DNA from: Gentiana macrophylla
Lineage: Eukaryota; Streptophyta; Magnoliopsida; Gentianales; Gentianaceae
DNA: 64,000 nt
Direction of reading: 5' to 3'
NCBI GenBank assembly: GCA_026214975.1
Contig: CM047813.1
Location: 29,086,797-29,150,796 of the forward strand
Of the stretch, positions 10,343-22,032 are shown one piece after another. Position numbers and translations under genes: made by a program. The notes under the pieces were generated by a model, which worked only from the letters and a program-made list of their open reading frames with translations, was not told where the DNA came from and did no database searches. Within the stretch, counting starts at the first letter, position 1. Each line of letters opens with the position of its first letter.

Positions 10343-12413
10343 CTAAAGCCAATCACCCATATGCCTAAGCCCGTGCAAGTGAACATGTTTCTCATGCTTT
10401 GCTTGAGACAACGCCTTGGTTAACGAATCAGCTATGTTATCATCCATGTGGACTTTCTCTTTCTTTACATCTCCTCTATCTACTATCTCTCTAATCAAGT
10501 GATAGCACCGTAGCACATGTTTGGACTTCTGATGAGACCTTGGTTCCTTTGACTGAGATATCGCTCCATTATTATAAGAGTATAGAGGCACTGGACCTTC
10601 AATGGAGGGAACCACACCAAGTTCAGTAATGAACTTCTTCATCCAAACTGCTTCCTTTGCCGCCTCCGAGGCTGCTATGTATTCGGCTTCCGTTGTAGAG
10701 TCTGCAGTAGTCTCCTGCTTGGAACTCTTTCAGCTCACTGCTCCGCCGTTAAGTGTGAAAACAAATCCAGATTGTGACTTAAAGTCATTCTTGTCAGTTT
10801 GGAAACTGGCATCTGTATAACCTCTTAAAACTAAATCATCATTCCCGAAAACCAGGAACATATCCCTAGTACGTCTCATGTACATGAGGATATTCTTGAC
10901 AGCAATCCAGTGACCATCACCTGGATTGGACTGGTACCTACTAGTCATACTAAGAGGGTACGAGATATCTGGTCTAGTGCACAACATGGCATACATGATA
11001 GACCCGATTGCCGAAGCATAAGGGATCTTACTCATCTGTGCCATTTCCTCCTCTGTCTTAGGACTCATTCCCTTCGACATGTAGACCCCATGTGACATGG
11101 ACAGCAATCCTTTCTTGGACTGCTCCATGCTGAATCTCTTTAGAATTTTGTCTATATAGGTGGATTGCGACAGACCAAGCAACCTTTTAGATCTGTCTCT
11201 ATAGATCTTTATTCCTAGAATATTGGCTGCCTCACCCAAGTCCTTAATTGAGAAGTTCTTGGATAACCAAGCTTTGACCGATTGTAACATAGGCACATCA
11301 TTCCTATAAGCAGTATGCCATCTACATAAAGCACTAAGAACACAATGACACTCCCACTAACCTTCTTGTAAACAGGGCTCATCTTCGTTCTTGATGAAAT
11401 CAAACTGTTTGATTATCTCATCAAAGTGAAGATTCCAACTCCGATAAGCTTGCTTTAATCCATAAATGGATCTTTGCAGTTTACATACCATCCTGGCGTT
11501 ATTGGTTGTGAAACCCTCAGGCTGTGTCATATACACCTCCTCAGATGGGTTCCCGTTAAGGAAAGCCGTTTTCACATCCATCTGCCAGATTTCGTAATTA
11601 TGGTATGTTGCAATAGCGAGCAAAATTCTAATGGATTTTAACATGGCAACAGGCGAAAAAGGTTTCGTCATAGTCAACTCTTTGTCTTTGATTATAACCT
11701 TTTGCCACTAACCTAGCCTTGTAGGTAGTCACGTTACCGTCCATGTCGGTCTTTCTCTTAAAGACCCATTTACACCCTATAGGAACTATTCCCTCAGGTG
11801 GATAAACTAAGTTCCAAACTTGGTTCTCTTTCATGGATTCCATTTCAGAATTCATGGCTTCCAGCCATTTCTCTTTGTCATGCCTTAATAGCACTTCCTT
11901 GTAAGTTCTAGGGTCTTCATCTTCCATGAGATATACGCCAGTGTACCTTTCAGGTTCACGGCGTTCCCTAGTGGATCTTTGAGGTGCTTGTGTGTCCACG
12001 GTAGAGGCTGGCATCACATCTATGTGTGGCGAGTCCTCTACTTTCATCAACTGACTGTTATCCGTAAGTGGTTCTCGAATTTCTTCAACATTAATTTTAC
12101 TCCTACTGACCCTATCCAGAGTAAAATCATTTTCCAGAAAGTGGCCAGTCCTGGCCACAAACACCTTTTGTTCCTCAGGATGGTAAAATTGGTACCCTTT
12201 GGTTTCCCTAGGATATCCCACAAATAGACATTTGTCAGACATGGGCTTTAATTTGTCAGGCATCATCCACTTCATGTAAGTCGGACAACCACAATGTTTT
12301 AGATGACCTAGGCTCGATTTTCTCTTAGTCCATACCTCGTATGGCGTAGAGTCAACCGTCTTTGATGGAACTCGGTTCAGTGTATAGGATGCGATTTCTA
12401 GAGCATACCCCAA
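10343..12413 (-). pseudogene. copia-E integrase C-terminal part, reverse transcriptase and RNase H (broken)
   Basis: Reading down the minus strand: 12413-11628 holds the end of the integrase (YTLNRVPSKTVDSTPYE) and the start of RT (WVFKRKTDMDGNVTTYKARL). 11677-11357 holds the RT fingers and palm (QMDVKTAFLNG, SIYGLKQAYRSW). 11296-10730 holds the RT end (FSIKDLGEAANILGIKIYRD) and RNase H (RGYTDASFQTD). 10642-10343 holds the RNase H C-terminus (HMDDNIADSLTKAL). At least three frameshifts separate these blocks. The RT catalytic motif at about 11317-11328 reads YVDG instead of YVDD, so the second aspartate is lost. It would have copied element RNA into DNA but can no longer do so. Confidence 0.9.
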
Positions 12414-13211
12414 AATGATTTTGGGAGAACTGCGTAGCTCATCATGGATCGCACCATATCTAACAAGGTACGGTTCCTCCTCTCAGACACGCCATTCATC
12501 TGTGGCGTCTCGGGAGGGGTCCATTCAGGTAGAATCCCATTCTCCTTCAAATAATCTTGAAACTCTCCATCTAGGTATTCTCCACCTCGATCGGATCGAA
12601 GTGTTTTGATTTCTTTACCTAATTGTTTCTCCACTTCACTTCTGAATTCCTTGAAATTTTCGAAGGCTTCAGACTTATACTTCATTAAGTATATATAACC
12701 ATAGCGAGAAGGGTCATCAGTGAAAGTGATAAAATAAGAGTACCCAACTTTGGCTTGAATCGACATTGGGCCACACACATCAGTATGTATGAGCTCAAGC
12801 AATTAATTGGATCTTATCCCTTTGCCACTAAAAGGTGACTTTGTCATCTTACCAAGTAAACGAGCTTCGCATGTATCAAACGATTCATAATCGAATTGAT
12901 CCAACATTCCATATTTATGGAGTTTGGAAATGCGATTCTTATTTATATGGCCAAGTCTACAATGCCACAAGTAGGATTCATTCAAGTCATTTGTCTTGGC
13001 TTTCTTGTTATTTATATTAAGTACGTCAACAGAGACCGTTGCTAAGTATGACAATACCATAAAAAATTCCATCACGTGAAAAATAACAACATTTATTCTC
13101 AAACGTAAATGGAAATCCATCAACATCTAATGCGGAAATAGAAATAATGCTCTTCGTAAGAGCAGAAACAAAACAACAGTTGTTAAGTTCTAGTACTAGC
13201 CCACTGGGCAA
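12398..13211 (-). pseudogene. copia-E pre-integrase domain and integrase core (broken)
   Basis: 13126-12803 contains the GAG-pre-integrase segment (LWHCRLGHINKNRISKLH), where a conserved CEAC appears as CEAR. 12802-12398 contains the integrase catalytic core: HTDVCGPM, then TLRSDRGGEYLDGEF and NGVSERRNRTLLDMVRSM, giving the D-D-E pattern. The piece joins the RT block with a small overlap and a frame change. The family role is cutting target DNA and joining element ends. Confidence 0.88.
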
Positions 13212-13226
13212 TGAAAGAAAATAAAC

Positions 13227-14215
13227 TCATACGGATTGTGTAGCCACACTTGCTCCATTTCCAACGCGTAGGTCCACCTCTCCTTTCCTTAGCTTTCTAG
13301 TTCTTCTTAGTGCCTGCATATTCGTACAAATATGAGAACCACAACCAGTATCTAATACCCAGTGGTTAGACTTAGAAGAAGTAATGTTGATCTCAATCAT
13401 AAATATACCAGAATTCGAAGCATCAAAATGCTTCTTCTTGGTACTTAAGAAGCCTTTGCAGTTTCTCCTCCAAAGTCCGGTCTCACCGCAATGGAAGCAA
13501 GCATCCTTGGATTTGTCTTTTGCTATCTTAGGCGTTGGCTTAGGTGCAACCTTCACCTTCTTGGACTTTTTCTGGGATTTTGCCTTGCCTTTGCTTGAAG
13601 TGACCAGCAACACTTTCTTTCTCCCCACAGTGCCCTCAACAGTTTTCAACATGTTCAATAACTCCGCAAGGGAGCAATCTATCTTGTTCATGTGATAATT
13701 CATCATGAACTGCGAGAATGAATCAGGTAGAGATTGTAGAATCAAGTGAATGCTCAATTCTCGTTCCAACTTATGGCCCAGCTTCCCAAGCCTCTCTATG
13801 TACCCGATCATCTTAAGCACGTGTGACCCCACAGTAGTCCCAGATGCCATCTTACAACTAAATAGGGCCTTCGAGACCTCGTACCTCTCAGTGCGAGACT
13901 GAGAAGCATAGAGTTCCTTTAGGTGGACCATGATTGTGTAGGCGTCCATAGACTCATGCTATTTTTGAAGTTCAGGTGTCATTGAAGCGACCATGATACA
14001 TGTAGCATCGATCTTCGTCGAGCGTGCTTGTTATACTTCTCGACAAAGATCTGCGGCCAACCCTCGATTGGCTTCTCCGGTAGGGCCTCGCCCAAGAAGA
14101 CATAGCCAATCTTCTCGTGCCTCAAAACGATTTTGAGGTTTCTTTCCCAATCGAGAAAATTAGTTTCGTCAAGCTTATTGTCGATGATAAAACGAAGGTT
14201 CAATTTGTTTGACAT
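13227..14215 (-). pseudogene. copia-E Gag and protease (frameshifted)
   Basis: The start at 14215 gives MSNKLNLRFIIDNKLDETNF, a typical copia Gag N-terminus. A break at about 13950-13980 shifts the frame, and Gag continues to a Lys-rich basic region and the knuckle CFHCGETGLWRRNC. There the expected histidine of the CCHC motif is leucine, so zinc binding is doubtful. Protease follows in frame with WVLDTGCGSHICTN, which keeps the D-T-G active site. Gag coats the RNA and the protease matures the polyprotein. Confidence 0.88.
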
Positions 14216-15991
14216 TTTTCTACAACAATAATTAAAGATAGAATAAGTAAAAGCTCATGTATAAAAACCCTAAATATGCACTTAAAATTTTATAAGGTTT
14301 TTACTCCCACTAGCCAACTATTCCCAATTGGCTTTCAAGAAAATAATTTCTTTAGTGGGCAAGATCCCATCGAACTACCCCGACCCCAACTTTGGCTGAT
14401 GGGCCGAAAATAATTTAACAGGTGGACAACACTTTGTCGATCATATCTTATATGAATCTTGTTGTTTGACCAGTCAACTCTTTGACAATTTTTTATCTTA
14501 TGAGAATAGTCAAACCCTTGCCTCGAAAATCCAAACGACACCGCTTTGGATGATGGCCGAGAGAATTCTTAGTCGAGTCATAACCTCAATATTCGTGAGA
14601 TCTCTTTCGATCATATTTTGATAACGACGATATACCCGAGGTAGGTCAACCCCCGCTTTGGCTGGTGAGTTGGGTCCGAACAAGGGCTCTTCAACGTCGT
14701 TATAATATTGGGAGGCAATTTCGACTTGATTTTTTACGTGGGAATAATTTTAAATTAATTCACTTAATTAATTTTGTTTAATTATGGTCTTATCTACTAT
14801 GTGCATATTACTACGGTATCATATAAAGTAAAACATACACAACATTCCGCGCACAAAATAACCGGTATGATCATTGACTTTTCCTAGGTGCGGTTTCGAA
14901 TACAAACTGACGAAACCGCGGCTCACAAACTAAGGGTGTCTGCAACCGCCAATAGGATCTTTATTGATGTACGCCAATGAGTTATTTATCTCTCTTTGGT
15001 CTTCACCTTCTTGCTCCATTCTTGTTACATAATCATCTATCTAATAAATAATTACACCGCCGCACACGGGGGGAGCTAACGGGAATGAGATAAATGCAAA
15101 AAGTAAACTAGGTCACGTTCTTCATAACAGCCTAGGACAATTTTTCAAAACCAACATAAAGAAAACATTCATATCTATCCTATTGGTCGAGTCAATGATC
15201 AATCGGGGTCCATATAATCACATTATAGCTACACATCTAATTCTTACAATTTTATCTTATGAAAAAGATTATATGGACCCCGATTGATCTTATGAAAAAG
15301 ATCTAATTCATTATATCTACACATCTAATTCATACAATTTTATCTTATGAAAAAGATTAAATTCTAATTTTAACTACTTATGCGTCTTATTTTGTCACTT
15401 CAAATAATTAAATAACATTTAACTAATTATATGACTTCATCGAAAATAAAATTAACATTTAATTTTAAATTGATTTTAATTTTAATTTTATTAAATTTTA
15501 ATTTTAATTTTAATATTTGAAAAGGGCCTAGGCCTATTCCAAATCAAATATTTGAAAAGGCCAAATAATTTTGGTTTAGGCCTGGCCACTTTCCAAAATC
15601 AAAATTTTGGAAGTGGCCTAGGACTAGGCCTTTTACAAATCAAATATTTGAAAAGGGCCGAGGCCTATTCCAAATCAAAATTTGGAAATGCCAATGTGCC
15701 ATATGGTTTCCCAACGGCCCAAACTATTTGAACCATTAGCTGGCCATATGACACAACTAAACAAACAAGATATCTATGCACAATAAATATCACAAAACGA
15801 AAAGGGTCGATCTCCCTATTGGAAGAGGACAGCCGACGGACGGCAGCCCTAAAGCCGCCGCCGCCAGTCGGCCAAGTCCCCAATCGAACCCTATTTTTTT
15901 TTGTTTTATCGTCTCGTGATTTAAATCTTGCATCTATCGATTAATTACTACGCGATTAAATTATGCTTATTGCTTAAGCTCGAAGTCTGGC
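14216..15991 (-). other. copia-E leader between 5' LTR and gag
   Basis: No coding sequence. It is AT-rich with unusual structure: a perfect 23-bp inverted repeat (15197-15219 and 15267-15289), a duplicated block of about 50 bp (near 15223 and 15312), runs of TTAATTTTAA around 15460-15510, and three partly palindromic GGCCTAGGCCTATTCC/AAATATTTGAAAAGGCC copies at 15520-15690. The first bases after the LTR do not match the usual initiator-Met primer site. Confidence 0.6.
15197..15289. repeat. Perfect 23-bp inverted repeat in copia-E leader
   Basis: Arms 15197-15219 (starting GATCAATCGGGGTCC) and 15267-15289 are exact reverse complements separated by 47 bp. The RNA of the element could form a long hairpin here. 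Confidence 0.8.
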
Positions 15992-17807
15992 TGTTAGGAA
16001 ATCACTAGTTTAACGCAGCGGAATTTTACATTTGATTTCCTTTTTCTAAATCGTTCTTCGTTTAATGCAATAAACACGTTAAGTAATTTGACGGTTATAC
16101 CTTGATGATCTGTAAGATCGTCGCTTTGACCGTCAACGGAGAGTAGTACAGTGCGCAAACCGTCCACGCGTCCGGCCTCTATCGCTAATCCACACGAACT
16201 CCTCGCGCCGGAATCCTCCTTGGATTGCTATTGGAAAACTCCGGTTGCTAGACAGGCCTTTTTCCTCCCTCACAAACTCACTTTAGGTTGCACTCTATTT
16301 TACACAAGAACTATGAGCTATTGCAATTGTGATTTACTAAAGATCTTGACACACACCTCTTATTTATAGCTAGAGGTGGTGCCCCATATGTGTGGAGGAG
16401 AAAAAAATATTTTCCCAATAAAATAATGAAAATCAATTAGATTGATTTATCTCTTTTATTATAATTAATTTTGCCAATATCTTATATTGAATATAATTAT
16501 CATATTACCATAAATCCATTTTTCCAAAATCAATTAATATCTTATATTAATATTATGGTAATCTTATTAATTAAAGTACACAATCCAAGTGTATCTTATA
16601 CCCTAGGATGTGGCGCCCCATTAGTCAACAAATTGACTTCCGGAATGCTCTTTAATTAATATAATTTATATATAATTAATATCTTGTATTTTATTTATTC
16701 ATAATAAATAAATACCACCATATTAATTTACCACTATAACCTTTATAGTCTAGAGATAAACTTTCCTTATTTGGTTATCAACTATAACCGCATTTTAATC
16801 TGACTCGATGTTCATATGTGTGTGACCTGATAGGCTTCCGAATATGTTGGCCGTAGACACAAAGTGCAATTTACTAAAATGCCATTCATGCCTAACGATC
16901 ACGGAATAGCGTCTAGCAACACGCCGTGACCCCCAATCATCGGAAGAGTCAAAAGCAATGACTACTACCTTTCATGTGAAGCAGTTACCGTGTAACTTAC
17001 AATCCTATCGCTGTAATAATATCCATACGATCGTATCTCGAGTGTCAATACATTAACGATCGTATATTATAATCTAGATATCATGCTCTCTCGGGATAAC
17101 ACATTTACTCTCACTTGCAAAGATTCTCAAGAGCTAAACATTCCTTATAAGAAGGCCATTTCGGATATTCGATCCCAATCATAGGATACACGATTACCGG
17201 ATGACCAATCATGTATACTCCGCATGCTTCAATATCATACCAATCACTACCGCATGATCGTCCCGTGGCTAGGGGAAATCTCAATAGTGTCAAAGCATGA
17301 CAATCCACACCGTGATGCCATGAAGACTCCGGTCAAAAGGATAATTACACAACAGCCACATAGTGTGACACTTAATGTATGTGGGCCAGTCTAACGTACG
17401 CATTCTCTAATACACGTCCACGTACAGTCCAAGTGTCTCTACACTTCGATAGACGATATCTATCCCTACCTTCTATAAGATAGAAGAATCCAATACGTGC
17501 TAGTCTGGTTATACTATCAATGTCCCATTTGATAGTACATAGGACTAGTGACATTTAATTACCAAACTTGTTATAGTGATTAAAGATATCATCAACCATA
17601 ATCACTATCATGGTTTCTCTATCACAGTTTGATACTAGGGACATTACTATACATGTACAACAAATAATATGAAGATAAACAATATATAATAACATAAGTG
17701 CTTTTATTAATCATAATAAAGTTATTACATGAACTAAATAGACTGTAAATGACCCGACCCGGTCGGATCCTGTCCAACACGATTGGGTTTAGGACACCTT
17801 TCCAACA
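15992..17807 (-). repeat. 5' LTR of copia-E
   Basis: 1816 bp, uninterrupted. TGTTAGGAAATC at one end and CTTTCCAACA at the other. The related solo LTR at 51134-53078 lies in the opposite orientation. Confidence 0.92.
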
Positions 17808-17920
17808 AAGTCAGCCTAGCCTGGCCCCGCTCGTACATCTTTCACGCGAGAACTGACCAGTCTACACTGACTTAACTTGCAGTTCAACGACCCGAGCCCC
17901 GCATGATGGACTCGGCCTCA
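17808..17920. repeat. Tandem array, right part, after copia-E
   Basis: Starts with the target duplication aagtc and continues CAGCCTAGCCTGGCCCCGCTCG, the same unit as 777-981. It then runs into Tat-A sequence, with a short inverted repeat TATGCCAT/ATGGCATA at about 17942-17979. Confidence 0.7.
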
Positions 17921-18142
17921 TATGCACACAAAAAACACAAGTATGCCATCCAAAACCATAGGTTAAAGAATGGCATACTAGGGGGAAACACACCCCATCA
18001 GCAATAAAGTAAACAGAAAATTACTTCAAAGATAAATGCAAAGAAGCATTTTCATTATCAAGAGAAGTTTACAGTACAACACTGAAATTTATAAGCAAAA
18101 AGAAACTACCCTTAAACTCTAGAAATATGGATTCGGACTCTT
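17921..18142 (-). other. 3' untranslated stretch of the Tat-A antisense gene
   Basis: AT-rich, no coding sequence. It lies directly after the stop of the minus-strand aORF and would be its 3' end. The hairpin TATGCCAT...ATGGCATA falls here. Confidence 0.45.
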
Positions 18143-19371
18143 CTACGGAGGGTCTGAACTGGAAGGTTCATCCACATTAGAAGACCTGCAGGGGGCTCTA
18201 ATTACAGGGTACCTAGTCGCAAGGTCTACCCCTGCTTGAAACTCTTTCAACCGGGTGGAATACATTGTGTCTGCGCCAGGGATGTACAAATCTTTGTGGG
18301 CCAGATTTTCGATGGGAAGGTCAGGAAGATGGGCAATGCAGTCATCTACTCCCAACATATAACTAGCCCTCACGGCAGGGCTCAGCAGCCGCGTCAAAAA
18401 CTCAACGAAGTCAGAAGAAGCCTTGTAGTCTCGGACAGCTCGGGTAGAAGCCTCCTAAAGCCAAGCGGGAAATGCTCGGATAGTTGCATCCAGTGCAAAG
18501 AGTTCGCCTCGGCTTTCATGATGTGTCTGTCCAGCTCAGCTTCCCTCTCCAAGTGCACATTCATGAACTCTTGGAGATGAGTGGCGTATTCCTACCTCAG
18601 ATCCTCTATCTTCTTTTGCCTGAGCACTCGACTGTTCCTCAAGCTCCTTTATCTTTTCATCTTTGGACCTTATATCAGAGGTCTTCTTCTCTCGCTCGGT
18701 GGACGAATGCGCAAATCGGCAAAAAATCTCTTGGCCCACAACCGATCACTGTGCACACACAACGTACGGTAAAAACAATTTAATAAAGATAAATACCAGA
18801 GGTACAAAGAAATGAAACATACGTATGTCATGGCCTCAAAGCCTGCCTCGAGCAACTCCATATTGGACATCTGAGAAATCTCTTGCGCCTGAGCACTCGA
18901 AGAAGGCGGAGTGCTGGGATCGACCTCGGCCCCTTATCCTCTCGGTAAATCTCAGATGTTCCCTCATCCCCTGCTTTATCAGGGGTATCGGTTCTCGGAC
19001 CCAATTCGCGTTCGGTCCTATTCCTCTTTTCAGGCCTTTCCACGGCGTCAACATCCCCTAACCTAGGGCAAGAAGACCTCCGGATAATAGGCGTTTCCAG
19101 CTCTCTTTCTCCTCCCCCTCTTTCATATCTAAAGGATCGTCTGAGGAGGAAATCTCGACAACTGATGCACGGAAGCCTTCTCCGGAAGAACGAGGCCCTA
19201 TTAGGGCATCATCCTCCAGCTCGGATAACAGACTAGCCGTATCGGCGCCGAGAGAGGATCCCATGGTCCGACACGCGGGGTCATAACCAGCCTGCTCCCG
19301 GTCCACGGCCACTCTCTCAGTTTGGCACTCAACCTCCTCCATACGGATGGGGGCACCGTCTAAGATCCTCA

Positions 19372-19438
19372 CTGAAAGAAAAGTCCATTACTAACGCTAA
19401 TTAGAAATCTAAAAGAACAAGGAAGTAGAGGTACTCAC
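19372..19438 (-). other. Intron of the Tat-A antisense gene
   Basis: 67 bp with GTGAGT donor and TTCTTTCAG acceptor on the minus strand. Splicing after the first base of a codon keeps the frame on both sides. Tat-B has a 70-bp intron at the equivalent place and phase (29883-29952). Confidence 0.65.
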
Positions 19439-19792
19439 AAACATCCCGATTGTCACTGCTCATGGGAACGTGAGGATCGGGACCGGCTTCGGCCAATCGA
19501 AATGCATCAATCAGCTCGAAAGAAAGCTCACGTAGCCTCATGAAAATTCCCGTGTTCTGAATATCACCTACCGAAGTAGAATTTGGAATGGTCGGACAGT
19601 CGTCTTTTTTCAAAGAGCTCATCTTCCAACATCCCAGCCAAGAGCTCACCCCGTCTCTGACAAAGAAAAAGTGCTCTCGCCACTCCTTGTGCTTAGGGCC
19701 CTCGATCAGTATCTCTTTTACTCCCGACCTCCGGGAGAAGTGATTCCATCCTTTCAGTCCCGGACTCTGCGCGATACGGTGAAAAACCCAGA

Positions 19793-19797
19793 AGAGG
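19793..19797. repeat. Target-site duplication of LARD-2 (left copy)
   Basis: agagg at 19793-19797 is repeated at 24923-24927 just outside the right LTR. The same agagg also follows the left LTR at 21254 because of the duplicated flank. Confidence 0.85.
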
Positions 19798-20117
19798 TGA
19801 TGACGGTTAAAATAGTCTATCCTACGGCATCAACATTCTATCTATTATGAACTAAAAATAGTTGTTTCGACCTATACATATGAACCATTTGAGTTTAATA
19901 GCATATGTCGGGTTCGTGGGTCGAGAAATCTGCACTTAGCGTTTATTTACCCCGTTTCGATATTATTTCATGCATTATTTGATGATTTTCAGGATACGAA
20001 ATATTGGGTTGAGCATCATGGACGAATCTGGAGTGGACTGAACGTAAGGAACGGGCCTAGGGTATTCCAGAACCTTCCAAGTTAAGTCGGCTGCAGAAAA
20101 AAGGACAAAAATACCCC

Positions 20118-20150
20118 CGGTTTACCGAGGAGGGTCGCCGACTTACCGAG
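20118..20150. promoter_or_regulatory. Paired ACCGAG motif upstream of TATA (LARD-2 left LTR)
   Basis: CGGTTTACCGAG at 20118 and CGACTTACCGAG at 20139 are 21 bp apart. They lie 74 bp upstream of TATAAA (20225-20230). This mirrors the CGGT-CG-ACCGAG units at 22-bp period in LARD-1. Confidence 0.5.
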
Positions 20151-20224
20151 GCTCTAGATCCTTCCGAAACACGTTTTCTTGGATGAGGGGTAGAACTAGG
20201 TGTTTCTAATTCAGTTTAGTTAGC

Positions 20225-20230
20225 TATAAA
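20225..20230 (+). promoter_or_regulatory. TATA box of LARD-2 left LTR
   Basis: TATAAA in GCTATAAATAAGAGG. The matching box in the right LTR is at 23918-23923 in TTATAAATAAGCC. Confidence 0.6.
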
Positions 20231-21253
20231 TAAGAGGCTTCGCCTCAGAACACAATGTACCCATATTATTCAAGGCAGATTATGCAATAAAAGTTCTTTG
20301 TTTGTTATTTTATTTATTTTATGAGTTCTGGTCGGAGAGACGATGGAGTCGCCGCCTAGGGAGAGATCCGAGGGTGATCTATGCTCGTCTTCGAGGGTAT
20401 GATTTTCTGTCTTTTCCAATTTATAGATCTATCATTGCTCTATTCGACTAGTATGTTTCAATTGCTTATTTAGTTTAATTATGTAGTAGTTAGTATATTT
20501 TACCCCATGTGTTATAGATTTGATTCGTTGGTGAAGAAATCATGAAATAGTGGTTGCGTTCTCAGATATCCGACGGTCTATATCGCTAGATCTGAATACC
20601 TAGTAAATTACTAATTCATGATAATCGACGCCAGCTACGTTGATCGATAGATTTAATTTACATAATAGTAGCCAGATCAACTATTTGCATGTCATCGTAA
20701 ACTAGCATGAAATACGAATAGTGAAGTGCTATGTTTGGACATTATCTTGAATGGACCCTAGAACGTCTTTGATCAATGTCGATTTGCTTTGTCTAGCGGA
20801 GTTTGCGGTATGAGTTAGCGCTCAATATCGATGACTCTCTAGTTCTTTATGCGTATGGGCTATTACGGACCAATTAAGGAGGGTAGCTTGCGTATAGATT
20901 GTCTACTACCATTTTCGGAGTAGATAGGGTTAGGAATTGTACCCGTAGCTGAACATTGAATAAATTCACCAATAGGGAAAACTGTTGCATGTGTGGGGGA
21001 ATAACTAATTACTCATAATTGAACTGATACATTAGAAACTCGTTTTGCTTCGTGTGAACTAGTGTAACCTTGTTAGTTTGAGGCATCAAATTTACTACTG
21101 TCTATATTAAAGTTGGTCGTAGACCATAATCGTGACAAGCTCAATCTTGATAATTGACGTTCTTACGAGTCTCTGTGGGATCGACCTTGACTCGCCAGTA
21201 CTCTACTATGATAGACCTAGTCCTATTGCTAGTTAGTGCTTTGCACTCGATCA

Positions 21254-22032
21254 AGAGGCCTACCGAGAAGCGTACTCTAACCGATTGGCACAGAATGGCG
21301 AACCCTATCACGGTCCTAACGGCTGAAGGAGCCACTTGAGCTGCACCTAACCCGTAATTCCGCAACACAGACAAAAATTCCGGGCACAAAGGCAACCTCA
21401 GACCAGCCTTTAATTGGGCCTCGTAAATAGCAAAATACCCATCGGGAGGACGCGTCGTGTATGGGCACAGGTCAGCAGGAAGCAAGGGTACAAATTCCTC
21501 CAGATTTATCTCGTATTCACGGCTGATGAGCTCCATGCTGCTCTGAGCCAGGACCGAGATTACTCCGTGTTCACCCATAATGTCTTGAGTATCCTTTTGA
21601 ATCTTAAGCCTCCGAAGGAAGGTGGGTGCCCCGGATGAAGGCAGTGAAGAAGAAGCGACAGATGTTGGTTATGGAGGAACTCAGGGGATTTCCTCAAAAA
21701 CCATAGGCCTTTCCCAGGTCTCTTTGATGATGGCTTCACCCCTGGGCGAAAGAGGTTCCTCCTCAGATGAATCGGATGAAGGTGATCTCATCATAAGTGT
21801 AAAAATGAATAAGAAGGGAGAAAAGTTGCGATAGAAAGCTACAATGGAATGGTAATCACAAGGAAGAGATGGAGAAATGACGCTTGATATGACATGTTAA
21901 TGTCCTTCAAGTTAACTTGGAAATCGTTCCAATTTAAACGTGTTGGCAGTAACGCCTCAAATTCCGGGACAGTCATAACTACGTTGTAAAGGTCCCCGGT
22001 CACCATTCAGGAATCTACAAGTTTAGATGGCC
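21254..22032 (-). pseudogene. Second copy of the Tat-A aORF 5' part, inside LARD-2
   Basis: This 779-bp segment matches 24923-25701 from agagg to TTTAGATGGCC with scattered substitutions. On the minus strand it reads the start and first domain of the aORF (SSMELISREYEINLEEFVPL, PYTTRPPDGYFAIYEAQLKA, NYGLGAAQVAPSAVRTVIGF). It is cut at both ends: the left LTR follows at the agagg site, and LARD-2 internal sequence starts at 22033. It cannot encode a full protein. It most likely arose by duplication of flank plus element, not by gene capture. Confidence 0.85.

Larger units (their letters stand above)
982..17807 (-). mobile_element. Ty1/copia LTR retrotransposon (copia-E), interrupted by LARD-1
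   Basis: The LTRs begin TGTTAGGAAATCACTAG and end CCTTTCC(A/T)ACA on the plus strand. The right copy (15992-17807, 1816 bp) is intact. The left copy is 982-1315 plus 8854-10328 and is split by LARD-1. The flanks aagtt (977-981) and aagtc (17808-17812) are a 5-bp target duplication with one change. Gag, protease, integrase, RT and RNase H are encoded in that order on the minus strand, which is the copia order. The right LTR is therefore the 5' LTR. Frameshifts and changed catalytic residues make it non-autonomous. Confidence 0.93.
18143..19797 (-). pseudogene. Tat-A antisense gene (aORF), 3' portion with introns
   Basis: This is the downstream part of a gene split by LARD-2. 19797-19439 encodes the end of a conserved domain (KGWNHFSRRSGVKEI, then HKEWREHFFFVRDGV), which matches Tat-B HDWKSHFFFVRHVG. 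I see a 67-bp intron at 19438-19372 (GTGAGT...TTTCAG), an acidic Ser/Glu-rich exon, a second intron at 18822-18749 (GTATGT...GCACAG), a coiled-coil stretch (EKIKELEEQSSAQAKEDR) and a C-terminal domain (LGVDDCIAHLPDLP). A frame change at about 18900-18930 suggests decay. The N-terminal domain resembles the plant family annotated as putative gypsy-type transposon (Transposase_28). Its function is unknown. Confidence 0.7.
19798..21253 (+). repeat. LARD-2 left LTR
   Basis: 1456 bp, TGATGACGGTTAAAATAGTC to GCACTCGATCA. It has the CGGTTTACCGAG/CGACTTACCGAG pair at 20118-20150 and a TATA box at 20225. Confidence 0.9.

Noticed and set aside
21254..22032. Capture of a host gene fragment by LARD-2
   Set aside because: The same sequence follows the right LTR from the target site on, so duplication of flank plus element is simpler.
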